Positions 16,155-25,728 are shown, numbered from the stretch's first letter. The stretch: 36,009 nucleotides of DNA from Chromatiales bacterium (GCA_002729875.1 PBZD01000121.1:1-36009); one strand, 5' to 3'. Made by a program: numbers and translations. The notes: a model not told the origin generated them from the sequence alone.

Positions 16155-17996
16155 ATGAGGTTTCTGCATTTTATTTGGCGCTTTCTGAATAACCTTCGGA
16201 AAGCTTTTCAGATATTTCTGATGTTGTTAGTCCTGGGCTTGATCATTGCCGGCCTGGCTGAGACAGACATTGCAATTCCGCCGTCTGCGATACTTGTGGT
16301 TTCGCCAACTGGTGTTCTCGTCGATCAGCTTGAAGGCGATCCACTGTTGTCTGCTCTTGCCGGGACACAGGGTACCGGCATTCAACAGACATTGTTGACG
16401 GATATCACCGATAGTCTGAATGCGGCGGCAGATGACGAGCGCATCAAAGCAGTTATGCTGGAACTGGACGGCCTGACCGGGGGCGGTTTGGCAAAATTGC
16501 AGACCTTTGCGGCCGCGCTCGGCAAAGTGCATGATGCCGGCAAGCCCATAATCGCCATTGGTGACGGTTACACACAGGATCAATATTATCTGGCCGCATT
16601 TGCCGACGAGATTTACTTGCACGAGCTTGGTGTTGTTTATATTGACGGTTATGGGTACTACCGCACCTATCTCAAGGGCATTATTGATAAATTGAACATA
16701 GATCTGAACGTATTTCGGGTCGGCAAGTACAAGTCTTTTGTTGAACCGTTCATCCGTGATGATATGTCTGCCGCAGATCGTGAGGCGAGCCAGCGCTGGC
16801 TTGATGCCTTGTGGTCGGCATATAAAAATGATGTCAGCAGTGCTCGGCAACTGGACCCGGGGTATCTGGACGACTACGCAAACCACTTTGTCGACAACCT
16901 GCGTGAAGCCGGTGGCAATCCGGCGCAAATGGCGCTTGCTGTTGGCCTTGTTGATAGTGTTGCCGGGCGCGGGGCAGCCCGGGAGCGCCTGATCGAATTG
17001 GCTGGTCCGGATGCTGATGATGACAGCACGTACAGCAGAATAGATTTTCTCAGCTATATATCACAGCTGCGTGCAAAACAGGTCGAACGACCCGAGGACC
17101 CGAAGGTTGCGGTACTGGTTGCGGCGGGAGAGATCGTCGATGGTGAGGCTCCGCGAGGCACGATCGGGGGTGACTCACTGGCGGCGCTAATTGATCAGGC
17201 GGCGGATGATGAGCAGATTAAAGCGCTTGTTCTGCGGGTCGATAGTCCGGGTGGCAGCATGTTCGCCTCAGAGGTTGTTCTCGCGCAACTTGCGCAGCTG
17301 AAGTTGCTGGGCAAGCCACTGGTCGTCTCAATGAGTTCGGTTGCAGCATCCGGTGGGTATTACATCGCGATGCTTGCAGACCAGATCTGGGCAAGTGAAA
17401 CGACGATTACCGGTTCGATTGGCGTCGGGGCGCTTGTGCCGACGTTTCAGCGCAGCCTGGACGGGATTGGTGTCCATATCGACGGGGTAGGTACCACGCA
17501 ATTGTCCGGTCAATTTCGACCCGACCGCGAACTTGGCGAGCAGGCCCGTGAGTTCCTGCAGTTAAGCGTTGAGGAAGCCTACCGGATCTTCGTCGGCAAG
17601 TTCGCAGATGCACGCGGTATCTCTTTCGAGCGTGCCGACAACCTGGCGCAGGGGCGAGTTTGGGTCGGTAGCGATGCGCTGGCTATCGGGCTTGTCGATC
17701 AGATTGGCGGCCTGGATGACGCCATTCGGTCGGCGGCAGACCTCGCGGGGCTGGCCGAGCAAACCTACAGCGTGCAAACAATCGCACCAGAATCAAATTT
17801 CAGAGAGCAGATTGCGTTGGAATTCTTCGGCAAGATAGTGAGCTTTATCGGTTCGCTTGGTATCAGGTTGGATAACGGCTGGATCGGCTCATTGGCCGAA
17901 GGTTTTGTGCTGCATCTGGAACAGGAATTCGGTCAACTCGGCAGGCTGAACGACCCTCGGGGTATCTATTACCACTGTTTCTGTGCATTACCCTGA
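16155..17996 (+). CDS. sppA: Signal peptide peptidase SppA (67K type)
   Basis: An inner-membrane serine protease that degrades cleaved signal peptides. It has one N-terminal membrane anchor (about residues 15-36) and a tandem ClpP-like fold typical of the long form (613 aa; E. coli 618). The Ser/Lys dyad is intact: Lys193 in RVGKYKSFVEPFIRDD and Ser399 in SSVAASGGYYIAM. The C-terminal end (NDPRGIYYHCFC) matches the conserved tail of the family. ATG at 16155 has GGGAG about 11 bases upstream, so the TTG at 16137 is unlikely. It lies 45 bp after the propeller gene and may be read from the same transcript. It is convergent with sixA. Confidence 0.95.
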   Translation: MRFLHFIWRFLNNLRKAFQIFLMLLVLGLIIAGLAETDIAIPPSAILVVSPTGVLVDQLEGDPLLSALAGTQGTGIQQTLLTDITDSLNAAADDERIKAVMLELDGLTGGGLAKLQTFAAALGKVHDAGKPIIAIGDGYTQDQYYLAAFADEIYLHELGVVYIDGYGYYRTYLKGIIDKLNIDLNVFRVGKYKSFVEPFIRDDMSAADREASQRWLDALWSAYKNDVSSARQLDPGYLDDYANHFVDNLREAGGNPAQMALAVGLVDSVAGRGAARERLIELAGPDADDDSTYSRIDFLSYISQLRAKQVERPEDPKVAVLVAAGEIVDGEAPRGTIGGDSLAALIDQAADDEQIKALVLRVDSPGGSMFASEVVLAQLAQLKLLGKPLVVSMSSVAASGGYYIAMLADQIWASETTITGSIGVGALVPTFQRSLDGIGVHIDGVGTTQLSGQFRPDRELGEQAREFLQLSVEEAYRIFVGKFADARGISFERADNLAQGRVWVGSDALAIGLVDQIGGLDDAIRSAADLAGLAEQTYSVQTIAPESNFREQIALEFFGKIVSFIGSLGIRLDNGWIGSLAEGFVLHLEQEFGQLGRLNDPRGIYYHCFCALP

Positions 17997-18019
17997 GCCG
18001 CAAAAGCGGCAGGAATTTT
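17997..18019 (+). terminator. Weak candidate terminator after sppA
   Basis: GCCGC (17997-18001) and GCGGC (18006-18010) form a 5-bp stem with an AAAA loop, followed after five bases by TTTT. The stem is short and the T-run displaced, so this is only a weak candidate in the convergent sppA/sixA gap. Confidence 0.25.
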
Positions 18020-18133
18020 CGCTGCGCCCAGACGGATGAGCGGGAGACTACGAGAGTAGCGTAAGCCAGCTGAAAATAAGACTGCTGCAGATCCTGGTGG
18101 GGTTAATTAAACCGCATGACTGCATGGGCCTGG

Positions 18134-18628
18134 TTATTCCGGTTTTTTTGGATATTCAAAGCCAATCAGCGTACGTGATGAACTGGCAATCTCGCTCCAA
18201 AGGTTTGTATCAGCTGCGATGATGACCATGCCGCAAGTCGGCATATGGTTTATTACCTGGTAACTTAACTGGTTGGCCAGGTTGCTAATACCGGGGTTGT
18301 GACAGCAGATAACAATGTCGCTAAAAGTATCTTCCTGGGTTTCAATGACCTCGAGAATGGTTGCCGGATCGGCCAGATAGAGGGATTTTTCTGTGTGGAT
18401 GAATTCGATCGGATAGACAATCTCCCGCGCCAGTAACTTTGCAGTTTGTTGGGCACGTTTGGCAGAACTGGTGATTATCAGCGATGGACGCACACCATGA
18501 GAGGCCAGCCGAGGCGCCATGAAGGGTACATCTTGCTGACCGCGCTGGTTTAGCGGTCGGCCATGATCAGCCAGGTCGGACTGGCCCCAGCTGGACTTGG
18601 CATGTCTGAGTAACGTAAGTCGTTTCAT
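18134..18628 (-). CDS. sixA: Phosphohistidine phosphatase SixA
   Basis: SixA belongs to the histidine phosphatase superfamily and removes phosphate from phosphohistidine, in E. coli on the PtsN/NPr nitrogen PTS. The protein begins MKRLTLLRHAKSSW, where RHA carries the catalytic His (His9). The second conserved His is in CHNPG, and the arginine of SSAKRAQQTA is also present. At 164 aa the length is normal. It starts 27 bp after the sufT stop on the same strand, so it could be the last gene of the suf operon. No strong Shine-Dalgarno is visible. Confidence 0.92.
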   Translation of the reverse strand: MKRLTLLRHAKSSWGQSDLADHGRPLNQRGQQDVPFMAPRLASHGVRPSLIITSSAKRAQQTAKLLAREIVYPIEFIHTEKSLYLADPATILEVIETQEDTFSDIVICCHNPGISNLANQLSYQVINHMPTCGMVIIAADTNLWSEIASSSRTLIGFEYPKKPE

Positions 18629-18655
18629 GGTGTTGCCGTGTACTTCGGTTCCCGA

Positions 18656-19207
18656 TCAGAGCATGCCGGTATCCAGTTTTGCGGCTTCAGTCATCATGTT
18701 CTGGTTCCAGGGTGGATCGAGGACCAGTTCGACATCAACTTTGCTGACTGTCGGGATCATGCTAACTTTTTCTTTGACATCCTGGATCAGGATGTCGCCC
18801 ATGCCACAACCCGGAGCCGTTAGCGTCATTTCTATGTAGACGTATCGTTCACCATTCGGTAGTTTTGATACGCCACATTCATAGATCAGGCCGAGATCGA
18901 CTATGTTGATCGGGATTTCGGGATCATAGACGGTTTTCATCTGATCCCAGATTAGCTGGTTGAGTTCCTCATCAGACGCATTTTCAGGTAGTTTCGGTGG
19001 TTTGAAAGGTTCCTTGCCAAGAGCATCGGCATCCAGGGCGCCAACGCGAAATAAATTGCCCTCAAAATAAATCGTATAACAACCACCCATTGCCTGGGTA
19101 ATATATACAAGATTGTCAGAGTTAAGGGTGACCGGAAATCCATCTGGCACAAGTATGACTTCGCAGTCACGTTTCAGAGATGCCGGTTCACTATTCGGTC
19201 CAAACAT
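18656..19207 (-). CDS. sufT: Fe-S cluster assembly protein SufT (DUF59/MIP18 family)
   Basis: SufT is an auxiliary Fe-S maturation factor of the DUF59 family, seen in suf operons that use SufU. The long SufT form is present (183 aa): an N-terminal extension (EVILVPDGFPVTL, then MGGCYTIYFEGNLFRV) followed by the DUF59 domain with YDPEIPINIVDLGLIYE and the conserved TAPGCGMGDIL Cys. It ends with VELVLDPPWNQNMM. It starts 6 bp after sufU. Confidence 0.93.
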   Translation of the reverse strand: MFGPNSEPASLKRDCEVILVPDGFPVTLNSDNLVYITQAMGGCYTIYFEGNLFRVGALDADALGKEPFKPPKLPENASDEELNQLIWDQMKTVYDPEIPINIVDLGLIYECGVSKLPNGERYVYIEMTLTAPGCGMGDILIQDVKEKVSMIPTVSKVDVELVLDPPWNQNMMTEAAKLDTGML

Positions 19208-19213
19208 GGCTAA

Positions 19214-19669
19214 TTATTCCGTTGTGGTTGTTTCTGTAATTTCCTGTAATGCCGCTTCCAGCGTTTTCCAGGCCAGGGTTGCGCACTTGATTCGTGAAGG
19301 AAAGGCGCGCACCCCGCTCAACGCCGCCATGTCGCCTTCTGCGGTTGCATCGTCAGGATTGGATGAATCAAATTGGTGCATGATTCTGGCTATTTCGTGT
19401 TGCGCTTCATCAAGAGCGTAGTGCTTTACGGATTCGGTCATGATTGATGCCGATGCCAGGGAAATCGCACACCCGGTACCTTCAAATGCAAGGTTTTCGA
19501 TCAGGTTATTGTTAACGCACAGGTAAAGGGTAATTTTGTCACCGCATAGTGGGTTGTGGCCGACCGCAACACGGTCGGCAGGTACCAGGCGCTGAAAATT
19601 GCGCGGATTTCGGCTGTGGTCAAGGACTGTCTCACGATACAGTTTTTTCAGTTCCAGGGCGTTATTCAT
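19214..19669 (-). CDS. sufU: SufU-type Fe-S assembly sulfurtransferase/scaffold
   Basis: A zinc-dependent partner of SufS (IscU-like fold) that accepts sulfur from the desulfurase. Ligand residues are intact: Cys42 and Asp44 in NPLCGD, Cys67 in GTGCAIS and Cys129 in SRIKCATL. The insertion between the second and third Cys that separates SufU from IscU is present (151 aa). It overlaps sufS by 4 bp. No sufE is present in the operon, which fits a SufS-SufU pairing. Confidence 0.94.
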   Translation of the reverse strand: MNNALELKKLYRETVLDHSRNPRNFQRLVPADRVAVGHNPLCGDKITLYLCVNNNLIENLAFEGTGCAISLASASIMTESVKHYALDEAQHEIARIMHQFDSSNPDDATAEGDMAALSGVRAFPSRIKCATLAWKTLEAALQEITETTTTE

Positions 19670-20895
19670 GAGCGGAACATCCCTATGGCAAGTTGCAGGC
19701 CGTGAATTAACTGCTCGATGTCTTGGCGACAGTTGTATAGCGCCAGTGAGGCCCGCGCCGTGCCAGCGATGCCAAAAAATTCCATAACCGGCATTGCACA
19801 GTGATGACCAGTGCGAATCGCAATCCCCTGATGATCGAGTACCGTACCCAGGTCATGAGGGTGGATGCCATCAAGGTTGAATGACAGGACTCCGGCCTTT
19901 TGTGCTGCAGTACCGATGAGTTGTATCCCGTCGACAGTACTGATTTCCCGGGTGGCATAATCCAGCAGGGCAGTTTCATGTGCCTGTATCTTGTCCATAC
20001 CGATATCGAGCAGGTAATCAATTGCTGCGCCAAGCCCAATTGCGCCGGCAATATTGGGCGTGCCCGCCTCAAATTTATACGGCAGGTCGTTATAGGTCGT
20101 GCCGGCAAAACTGACTGTCAGGATCATGTCGCCGCCCCCTTGGTAAGGAGGCAGGCGCTCCAGCCATTCTTCCCGCGCGTAGAATACGCCGATGCCGGTC
20201 GGGCCGAACATCTTGTGTCCTGAAAATGCGTAGAAGTCGCAGTTCAACGCCGTCACATCGACAGCCTGGTGAGGTACTGCCTGGGCACCGTCAATCAGTA
20301 CCGGAATGTTACGCTCTTTGGCGGCCGCAATGATTTGCTCGACCGGGTTGACTGTGCCAAGCGCATTCGATACGTGTGATACTGCAACCAGCCGTGTGCG
20401 CGGACCGAGCAGTTGGTGATACTCATCAAGAATGATCTCGCCACGTTCGTTAATCGGTATAACTTTTAGTGTTGCATCATTGCGCTCGCACAGCATTTGC
20501 CAGGGTACGATATTGGAATGATGTTCGAGGTGGGAAATGATGATTTCATCACCGGGTTCAATGCTTTGGCCAAAACTGGCGGCGAGCAGATTAATCGCAT
20601 CGGTCGTGCCGCGTGTGAAAATAATTTCACGGCTTGATGACGCATTGATGAAACGACGTACTTTTTCGCGTGCACCTTCATAAGCTTCAGTGGCGCGATG
20701 ACTAAGCGTGTGCACACCCCGATGGACATTGGCGTGGTCATGTTCGTAATAATGACTGACGGCTTCGATGACAGATCGCGGTCGCTGTGATGAGGCGGCG
20801 CTATCCAGAAATGCGAGTCGATGCCCATTGATCTCTTGCGCAAGAATCGGAAAGTCAAGGCGTAACTTTTCAATATCAGGGTCTGTTGCGGTCAT
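19666..20895 (-). CDS. sufS: Cysteine desulfurase SufS
   Basis: A PLP enzyme (group II NifS/CsdA type) that releases sulfur from cysteine. The PLP lysine is Lys228 in FSGHKMFGPTG and the catalytic Cys366 is in RTGHHCAMP. His125 stacks over PLP, and the N-terminal FPIL, then LAFLDSAASSQRP block is typical. The length of 409 aa is normal. It begins 2 bp after the sufD stop and overlaps sufU by 4 bp. Confidence 0.97.
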   Translation of the reverse strand: MTATDPDIEKLRLDFPILAQEINGHRLAFLDSAASSQRPRSVIEAVSHYYEHDHANVHRGVHTLSHRATEAYEGAREKVRRFINASSSREIIFTRGTTDAINLLAASFGQSIEPGDEIIISHLEHHSNIVPWQMLCERNDATLKVIPINERGEIILDEYHQLLGPRTRLVAVSHVSNALGTVNPVEQIIAAAKERNIPVLIDGAQAVPHQAVDVTALNCDFYAFSGHKMFGPTGIGVFYAREEWLERLPPYQGGGDMILTVSFAGTTYNDLPYKFEAGTPNIAGAIGLGAAIDYLLDIGMDKIQAHETALLDYATREISTVDGIQLIGTAAQKAGVLSFNLDGIHPHDLGTVLDHQGIAIRTGHHCAMPVMEFFGIAGTARASLALYNCRQDIEQLIHGLQLAIGMFRS

Positions 20896-20897
20896 GG

Positions 20898-22238
20898 CTA
20901 GGCGATATCCGGCAATTGTTTGTTCATTTGTAAGTTGAGATAGTCGGCCAGGGCAGGGGTTGCCGAGCGCAGATGATCGATGATCTCCTGGGCGAATGCG
21001 CTGACCAGCATCATTCGTGCGCTTGCCTCCGGTATGCCGCGAGCGCGCAGATAGAACATTGCATGCATATCAAGCTGTCCGGTGGTTGCGCCGTGGGCGC
21101 ACTTGATGTCATCGGTGTATATCTCAAGTTCTGGTTTCGTATTGATTTCAGCCCGCTCGCTTAACAACAGGTTACGATTGCTCATCTGAGCATCGGTACC
21201 GTCGGCACCGGCATGGACGATGATTTTGCCATTGAATACTCCGCGTGCCGTATCACTCAGGATACCGCGGTAGTTCTCCTGACTGGTCGTATGCGCTGCA
21301 TGGTGGTCGATTTGCAGATGATTATCGACATGGCGCTGACCATTTATCATGAAGAGTCCGTAAAGGTTTGCCCGGGCTTGTTCGCCACACAGGTCAACGG
21401 CAAGATCGTTGCGAGCCAGTTGGCCGCCAAAGTCGATGCCAATACTTGTGAAAAGACTGTCTGTTGCTACGCGCACGACCTGATTGGCGACGTGTATGGA
21501 TTCATCGCTCTCATTCTGCAGCCTGACGAAGAGCAGTTGCGATTGTTCAGCACAGTTGATGCTGGTTACCGCATTTGTGAGGCTTTCGCCGGTGCTGATG
21601 TGATGTTGAATGACAAATGCGTGGGCATTAAAGCCGATATCGATGGATAGGCGCGGTTGTGTGGCGCAGGGTTGTCCGTCGGATATGAAGACAACATGGA
21701 TTGGTGTTTCGACTTTCTTGTCGTTGGCAACCTGAACGGCCAGACCATCGGCCAGAAATGCCGTATTCAGAGCAATCAATACATTAGGGTCGGCAGGTTG
21801 CTGGTGCAGAATTTCTTCACTCGTGGATGAATCAGCAGTCGAGTAAGGTGTCAGTTTGAGGCCGGAATCCGGTTTGATCGCGGTAGACAGATCGGGTCGG
21901 TGCAATCCGTTAACAAAAACAATCCTGATTTCATTTTCTGTTTCCGGCAGATCGGTCAGAAAGTTACCGGCAGTTTTATTTGTAGCTGCGAGTGGCTGGT
22001 TACTCAGGTAGGCGGCGCTGCGTTCGGCAAAGCTGGTCAGGTTGGTGTATTTCCAGTCTTCATCCTTTGCGCGGGGAAAACCCGTCTCGCGAAAATTCGC
22101 AAAGGCCTTTTCCCGTGTGGGTTGCAGCCACGCCGGGATGTCTGCAGCAGGCTCCGCCTGCAGTTTTTTGAAAACAGCTTCGATCGTCGTCAGCGCTGCT
22201 GCCGAGCGGGTATCGCGATCTTGAATGTTCTTCTTCAT
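20898..22238 (-). CDS. sufD: Fe-S cluster assembly protein SufD
   Basis: SufD forms the SufBC2D scaffold complex on which clusters are built. At 446 aa it is typical. The N-terminal helical part includes FRETGFPRAKDEDWKYTNL, and the beta-helix core ends with the conserved DDIKCAHGATTGQLD (His in CAHGAT) and ARGIPEASARMMLVSAFA. It overlaps sufC by 4 bp. Confidence 0.96.
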   Translation of the reverse strand: MKKNIQDRDTRSAAALTTIEAVFKKLQAEPAADIPAWLQPTREKAFANFRETGFPRAKDEDWKYTNLTSFAERSAAYLSNQPLAATNKTAGNFLTDLPETENEIRIVFVNGLHRPDLSTAIKPDSGLKLTPYSTADSSTSEEILHQQPADPNVLIALNTAFLADGLAVQVANDKKVETPIHVVFISDGQPCATQPRLSIDIGFNAHAFVIQHHISTGESLTNAVTSINCAEQSQLLFVRLQNESDESIHVANQVVRVATDSLFTSIGIDFGGQLARNDLAVDLCGEQARANLYGLFMINGQRHVDNHLQIDHHAAHTTSQENYRGILSDTARGVFNGKIIVHAGADGTDAQMSNRNLLLSERAEINTKPELEIYTDDIKCAHGATTGQLDMHAMFYLRARGIPEASARMMLVSAFAQEIIDHLRSATPALADYLNLQMNKQLPDIA

Positions 22239-22990
22239 GCGGACGACGTTTCTTCGAGAACCCAGTCATAGCCCCTGGCTTCAAGTTCGAGAGCCAGTGA
22301 TTTGTCGCCGGACTTGATGATTTGCCCGCCTGCCAGCACATGAACGACATCCGGTTCAATATAATCCAGCAGTCGCTGATAGTGGGTTACGATCAGGAAT
22401 GAGCGGTCTTCGCTGCGCAGTGCATTGATACCGGCAGCAACAATTTTTAGTGCATCGATATCGAGTCCGGAGTCGGTTTCGTCAAGAATCGCCAGCCTGG
22501 GCTCAAGGACGGCCATCTGGAATATCTCGTTGCGCTTTTTCTCGCCGCCTGAGAAGCCTTCATTGACGCTGCGATTCAGAAAGCTTTGCTCCATTTGCAT
22601 CAGGCGGGCTTTGTCCTTGATGACACGCAGAAATTGTGCTGCATCAATCTCAGGTTCGCCGTGGAACTTTTGCCTTGCATTCAGGGCAGCTTTGAGCAGG
22701 TAGGTATTGTTTACACCCGGAATCTCAATCGGATATTGAAAACCAAGAAATATGCCGTGCCAGGCTCGTTCTTCGGGCAGCATATCGAGTAGTTCGGAGT
22801 CGAGGAAGGTGACCGAGCCATCGGTAACTTCATAGCCGTCACGCCCGGCCAATACATGTGCGAGGGTACTCTTGCCCGAGCCGTTCGGACCCATGATGGC
22901 GTGAACTTCGCCTGTACCGATAGACAGGTTCAGTCCCTTGAGAATCTTTGTGTCTGCTGCTGTAGCATGCAGGTTGTCAATGTTCAGCAT
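22235..22990 (-). CDS. sufC: Fe-S assembly ATPase SufC
   Basis: The ABC-type ATPase of the SufBC2D complex. Walker A is GPNGSGKST (about residue 34-42), the ABC signature is FSGGEKKRNEI, and Walker B runs RLAILDETDSGLD. The SufC-specific start MLNIDNLHA and the C-terminal GYDWVLEE are present. Length 251 aa. It starts 7 bp after sufB. Confidence 0.97.
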   Translation of the reverse strand: MLNIDNLHATAADTKILKGLNLSIGTGEVHAIMGPNGSGKSTLAHVLAGRDGYEVTDGSVTFLDSELLDMLPEERAWHGIFLGFQYPIEIPGVNNTYLLKAALNARQKFHGEPEIDAAQFLRVIKDKARLMQMEQSFLNRSVNEGFSGGEKKRNEIFQMAVLEPRLAILDETDSGLDIDALKIVAAGINALRSEDRSFLIVTHYQRLLDYIEPDVVHVLAGGQIIKSGDKSLALELEARGYDWVLEETSSA

Positions 22991-22997
22991 AATAAAA

Positions 22998-24446
22998 TTA
23001 TCCTACTGCGCCTTCGAGACTTACGTTCAGCAACGCCTGTGCTTCGACGGCAAATTCCATCGGCAATTCTCTGAATACTTCTTTGCAAAACCCGTTGACG
23101 ATCATATTGACCGCATCTTCTTCACTGAGGCCGCGTTGCCGGCAATAGAAAAGCTGATCATCCGCAATTTTTGAGGTTGTAGCTTCATGTTCGACGATTG
23201 CTGTCGGGTTCTTGATTTCCATGTATGGAAAGGTGTGAGCGCCCGAGTGCTTACCCATTAGCAGAGAATCACACTGCGTATGGTTACGGGTGTTGTGAGC
23301 AGTCGGGAATATTTTGACAAGTCCGCGGTAGGATTGTTGCGCGTGGCCGGCCGAGATACCTTTGGAGACAATCGTGCTGCGCGAGTTTGCGCCGATATGC
23401 AGCATTTTGGTTCCGGTGTCGGCTTGTTGCATGTTGTTGGTAACCGCAACCGAGTAAAACTCACCGACTGAATTTTCCCCACGTAAAACGCAGCTTGGAT
23501 ATTTCCAGGTAATTGCAGATCCCGCTTCGACCTGCGTCCAGGACACTTTGGAATTTGTGCCACGACAGTCAGCGCGTTTGGTGACGAAATTGTAGATGCC
23601 TCCGCGGCCTTCTTCATCGCCCGGGTACCAGTTCTGTACGGTTGAATATTTTATTTCCGCCTCTTTGAGGATAACCAGTTCAACGACAGCAGCGTGTAAC
23701 TGGTTTTCGTCGCGCATCGGTGCTGTGCAGCCTTCGAGGTAACTTACGTGACTGCCTTCATCGGCAATAATAAGGGTGCGTTCAAATTGACCGGTCTTGG
23801 CTTCATTAATGCGGAAATAGGTTGATAATTCCATAGGGCAGCGAACGCCCTTCGGGATATATACAAATGACCCGTCGGAAAAAACCGCCGAATTTAATGC
23901 GGCAAAGAAATTGTCGCGGTACGGTACGACCGAGCCGAGATATTTCTCCACCAGTTCCGGGTAGTCTTTCACGGCATCGGAAAAGGGACAGAAAATCACA
24001 CCTGCATCGGCCAGTTTGTCGCGGAATGTGGTTGTGACGGAAACACTGTCAAATACGGCATCGACCGCAACGCCGGCCAACGCGGCACGTTCATGCAGCG
24101 GTATACCCAGTTTTTCATAGGTTTCAAGAAGTTTAGGGTCGACCTCATCCAGACTCTTCGGTCCATCATCGTTCTGCATCGGAGCTGAGTAATATGAGAT
24201 GTCCTGATAGTCGATCGGATCGATATCCAGCTTTGCCCAATCCGGCTCACGCAAAGTCACCCAGTGTCGGTAAGCCTTAAGTCTCCAGTCGAGCATGAAC
24301 TGTGGTTCATCTTTCTTGCGCGAGATAAGACGGATAACATCTTCATTTAGTCCCGGCGGAATCGTATCGCTGCCGATATCAGTTACAAAGCCATGACGAT
24401 ATTTCTTATCGACAAGTTTTTTTACTTCACTGTTTTTTGCAGGCAT
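22998..24446 (-). CDS. sufB: Fe-S cluster assembly protein SufB
   Basis: The scaffold subunit on which the nascent cluster forms. The catalytic cysteine is in [12 protein letters not shown] (residue 392 with this start), and the conserved glutamate follows in VEHEATTSK. Other hallmarks are [33 protein letters not shown] and the C-terminal [14 protein letters not shown]. Using ATG at 24446 gives 482 aa, and this gene then starts 19 bp after the rrf2 stop. A TTG at 24476 would add 10 residues and overlap rrf2 by 11 bp. Neither has a clear Shine-Dalgarno; ATG fits family N-termini better. Confidence 0.95.
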   Translation of the reverse strand: MPAKNSEVKKLVDKKYRHGFVTDIGSDTIPPGLNEDVIRLISRKKDEPQFMLDWRLKAYRHWVTLREPDWAKLDIDPIDYQDISYYSAPMQNDDGPKSLDEVDPKLLETYEKLGIPLHERAALAGVAVDAVFDSVSVTTTFRDKLADAGVIFCPFSDAVKDYPELVEKYLGSVVPYRDNFFAALNSAVFSDGSFVYIPKGVRCPMELSTYFRINEAKTGQFERTLIIADEGSHVSYLEGCTAPMRDENQLHAAVVELVILKEAEIKYSTVQNWYPGDEEGRGGIYNFVTKRADCRGTNSKVSWTQVEAGSAITWKYPSCVLRGENSVGEFYSVAVTNNMQQADTGTKMLHIGANSRSTIVSKGISAGHAQQSYRGLVKIFPTAHNTRNHTQCDSLLMGKHSGAHTFPYMEIKNPTAIVEHEATTSKIADDQLFYCRQRGLSEEDAVNMIVNGFCKEVFRELPMEFAVEAQALLNVSLEGAVG

Positions 24447-24465
24447 TGTTATTTCAGTATGGTGT

Positions 24466-24936
24466 TCAGTGATCAACTGCAGGAGGTGGGGGTTTTTCTG
24501 AATTCCGTGTCAGGTTGAGCGCTGGAATATCTGCCTGCGGATGACTCAGATCAGCCAGTGTTATGTCCGTTAGCGCGACACGTATGGCATTGTTAATTTT
24601 CTGCCATGCACTGCCAACCTGGCAGAGGGGTTCAAGTACACAATCACCATCATCTATGCTGCATTCGGTGATGGCCACCGGTCCATCCAGTGCGTCAAGG
24701 ATTTGAGCGGTGGTAATAGAAGCGGGGTTGCGGGTCAGCTGATAACCGCCGCCCATACCCCTGACCGAGTCTACGAGCCCGCTTTTGGCCAGCACCTTGA
24801 GTAGTTTCTGGGCAGTTGGCTGGGCCACATGGGTGCCGGTGGCAACCTCTGAGGCCGAGCACAGGCGCCTTTCCTGAGTCGCCAGGAAGACGAGGATCAA
24901 GGTGCCGTAATCGGTTAGTCTGCTGATGCGAAACAT
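24466..24936 (-). CDS. Rrf2-family Fe-S-responsive regulator of the suf operon (SufR/IscR-like)
   Basis: A winged-helix repressor of the Rrf2 family that senses Fe-S status and controls the suf genes that follow. The HTH spans about residues 27-60 with the wing [10 protein letters not shown]. Three cysteines, Cys92, Cys99 and Cys105 (C-x6-C-x5-C), match the cluster-binding spacing of IscR. It matches the group of suf-associated Rrf2 regulators known from Xanthomonas-like gammaproteobacteria. It is the first gene of the operon, and a palindrome over its own promoter suggests autoregulation. Confidence 0.93.
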   Translation of the reverse strand: MFRISRLTDYGTLILVFLATQERRLCSASEVATGTHVAQPTAQKLLKVLAKSGLVDSVRGMGGGYQLTRNPASITTAQILDALDGPVAITECSIDDGDCVLEPLCQVGSAWQKINNAIRVALTDITLADLSHPQADIPALNLTRNSEKPPPPAVDH

Positions 24937-24954
24937 ATATGGATCCAGAGGTTA

Positions 24955-24978
24955 ATTAGGACTATTTTAGTCCAATAT
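24955..24978 (-). promoter_or_regulatory. Rrf2/IscR-type operator in the suf promoter
   Basis: A palindrome with arms GGACT (24959-24963) and AGTCC (24969-24973) around ATTTT, flanked by AT-rich ends. On the minus strand it reads as TTGGACTA, AAA, then TAGTCC, which resembles the IscR/Rrf2 type-1 site pattern of GACT and AGTC half sites. It covers the -10 box of the rrf2-suf promoter, as expected for a repressor site. Confidence 0.75.
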
Positions 24979-24992
24979 ATCCTGTGAGTGAA
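24964..24992 (-). promoter_or_regulatory. Promoter of the rrf2-suf operon
   Basis: Read on the minus strand, TTCACT (24992-24987, four of six) and TAAAAT (24969-24964, five of six) are exactly 17 bp apart, and the -10 lies about 28 bases before the rrf2 start. The -10 is embedded in the palindromic operator. Confidence 0.7.
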
Positions 24993-25098
24993 TAGCTGTA
25001 ACGCTTTGGTACAATGATTATTACTCGGGCGTGGGTTCGGATTACACGTATGTCCATGCCTGTTTGCGAAAGGTAGTTAGTTTTGGAGTTTGGAGAAT

Positions 25099-25728
25099 AT
25101 GCTGAAACGGATTTCAATGGTCTTGATTATGTTGCTGATGATGATTGCATCGTGGCCAGCGTTGGCCGAGCCAATGCGACTGCCGCACGAGATCATTACG
25201 CAGGCCGCGAGTTCAATGGCAGAGCAGTTAAAGGGCCGCAAGGACTACCTTGAAGCTAATCGCAAAGAATTGTATGCCTTGATTGACGAGATCCTGGTAC
25301 CGTATTTTGATACCCGCTATGCTGGCCGGTTGGTGCTCGGCAAGCATTGGAAAGTGGTGACGAAGGCCCAGCGGGATACGTTTATCGACGTATTTTACGA
25401 ATTTTTGTTACAGAGTTATGCAAATGGCATTCTGAAGTTTGATGAAGACAATATTACCGTATACCCGGCTGACATCGAACCGGGGGACAAGCGGGTAACC
25501 GTCAAGACCGATATGAGAATGAATGATGGAGTTTTGATACCGGTCAACTACAAAATGCGCAAATCCACGGCCGGATGGCGTGTCTACGATGTGCGTTTCG
25601 AGGGTGTGTCATATATTCAGAACTACCGTAACCAGTTTAATGCCGAGATCGGGGCGCTGGGGATTGAAGCGGTTATCGAACGATTGCAGTCAGAAACCAG
25701 GAAAGCCAGGCTGGTGACTGAATCCTAG
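25099..25728 (+). CDS. mlaC: MlaC-type periplasmic phospholipid-binding protein
   Basis: MlaC shuttles phospholipids between the outer-membrane MlaA complex and the inner-membrane MlaFEDB transporter. A signal peptide covers residues 1-23 (ALA-E). The core has LVLGKHWKVVTKAQRDTFIDVFYEFL followed by the YANGILKFDEDNI strand, and the C-terminal GWRVYDVRFEGVSYIQNYRNQF signature of the Tol_Tol_Ttg2 family. At 209 aa it is normal. ATG at 25099 has TTGGAG about 10 bases upstream. It is a single gene; mlaFEDB are not in this window, but mlaA is the convergent neighbour. Confidence 0.93.
   Translation: MLKRISMVLIMLLMMIASWPALAEPMRLPHEIITQAASSMAEQLKGRKDYLEANRKELYALIDEILVPYFDTRYAGRLVLGKHWKVVTKAQRDTFIDVFYEFLLQSYANGILKFDEDNITVYPADIEPGDKRVTVKTDMRMNDGVLIPVNYKMRKSTAGWRVYDVRFEGVSYIQNYRNQFNAEIGALGIEAVIERLQSETRKARLVTES

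Noticed and set aside
16227-16928. Minus-strand frame of 233 aa inside sppA
   Set aside because: Overlaps the catalytic region of sppA entirely; Cys- and Ile-rich composition and no motifs, so a shadow.
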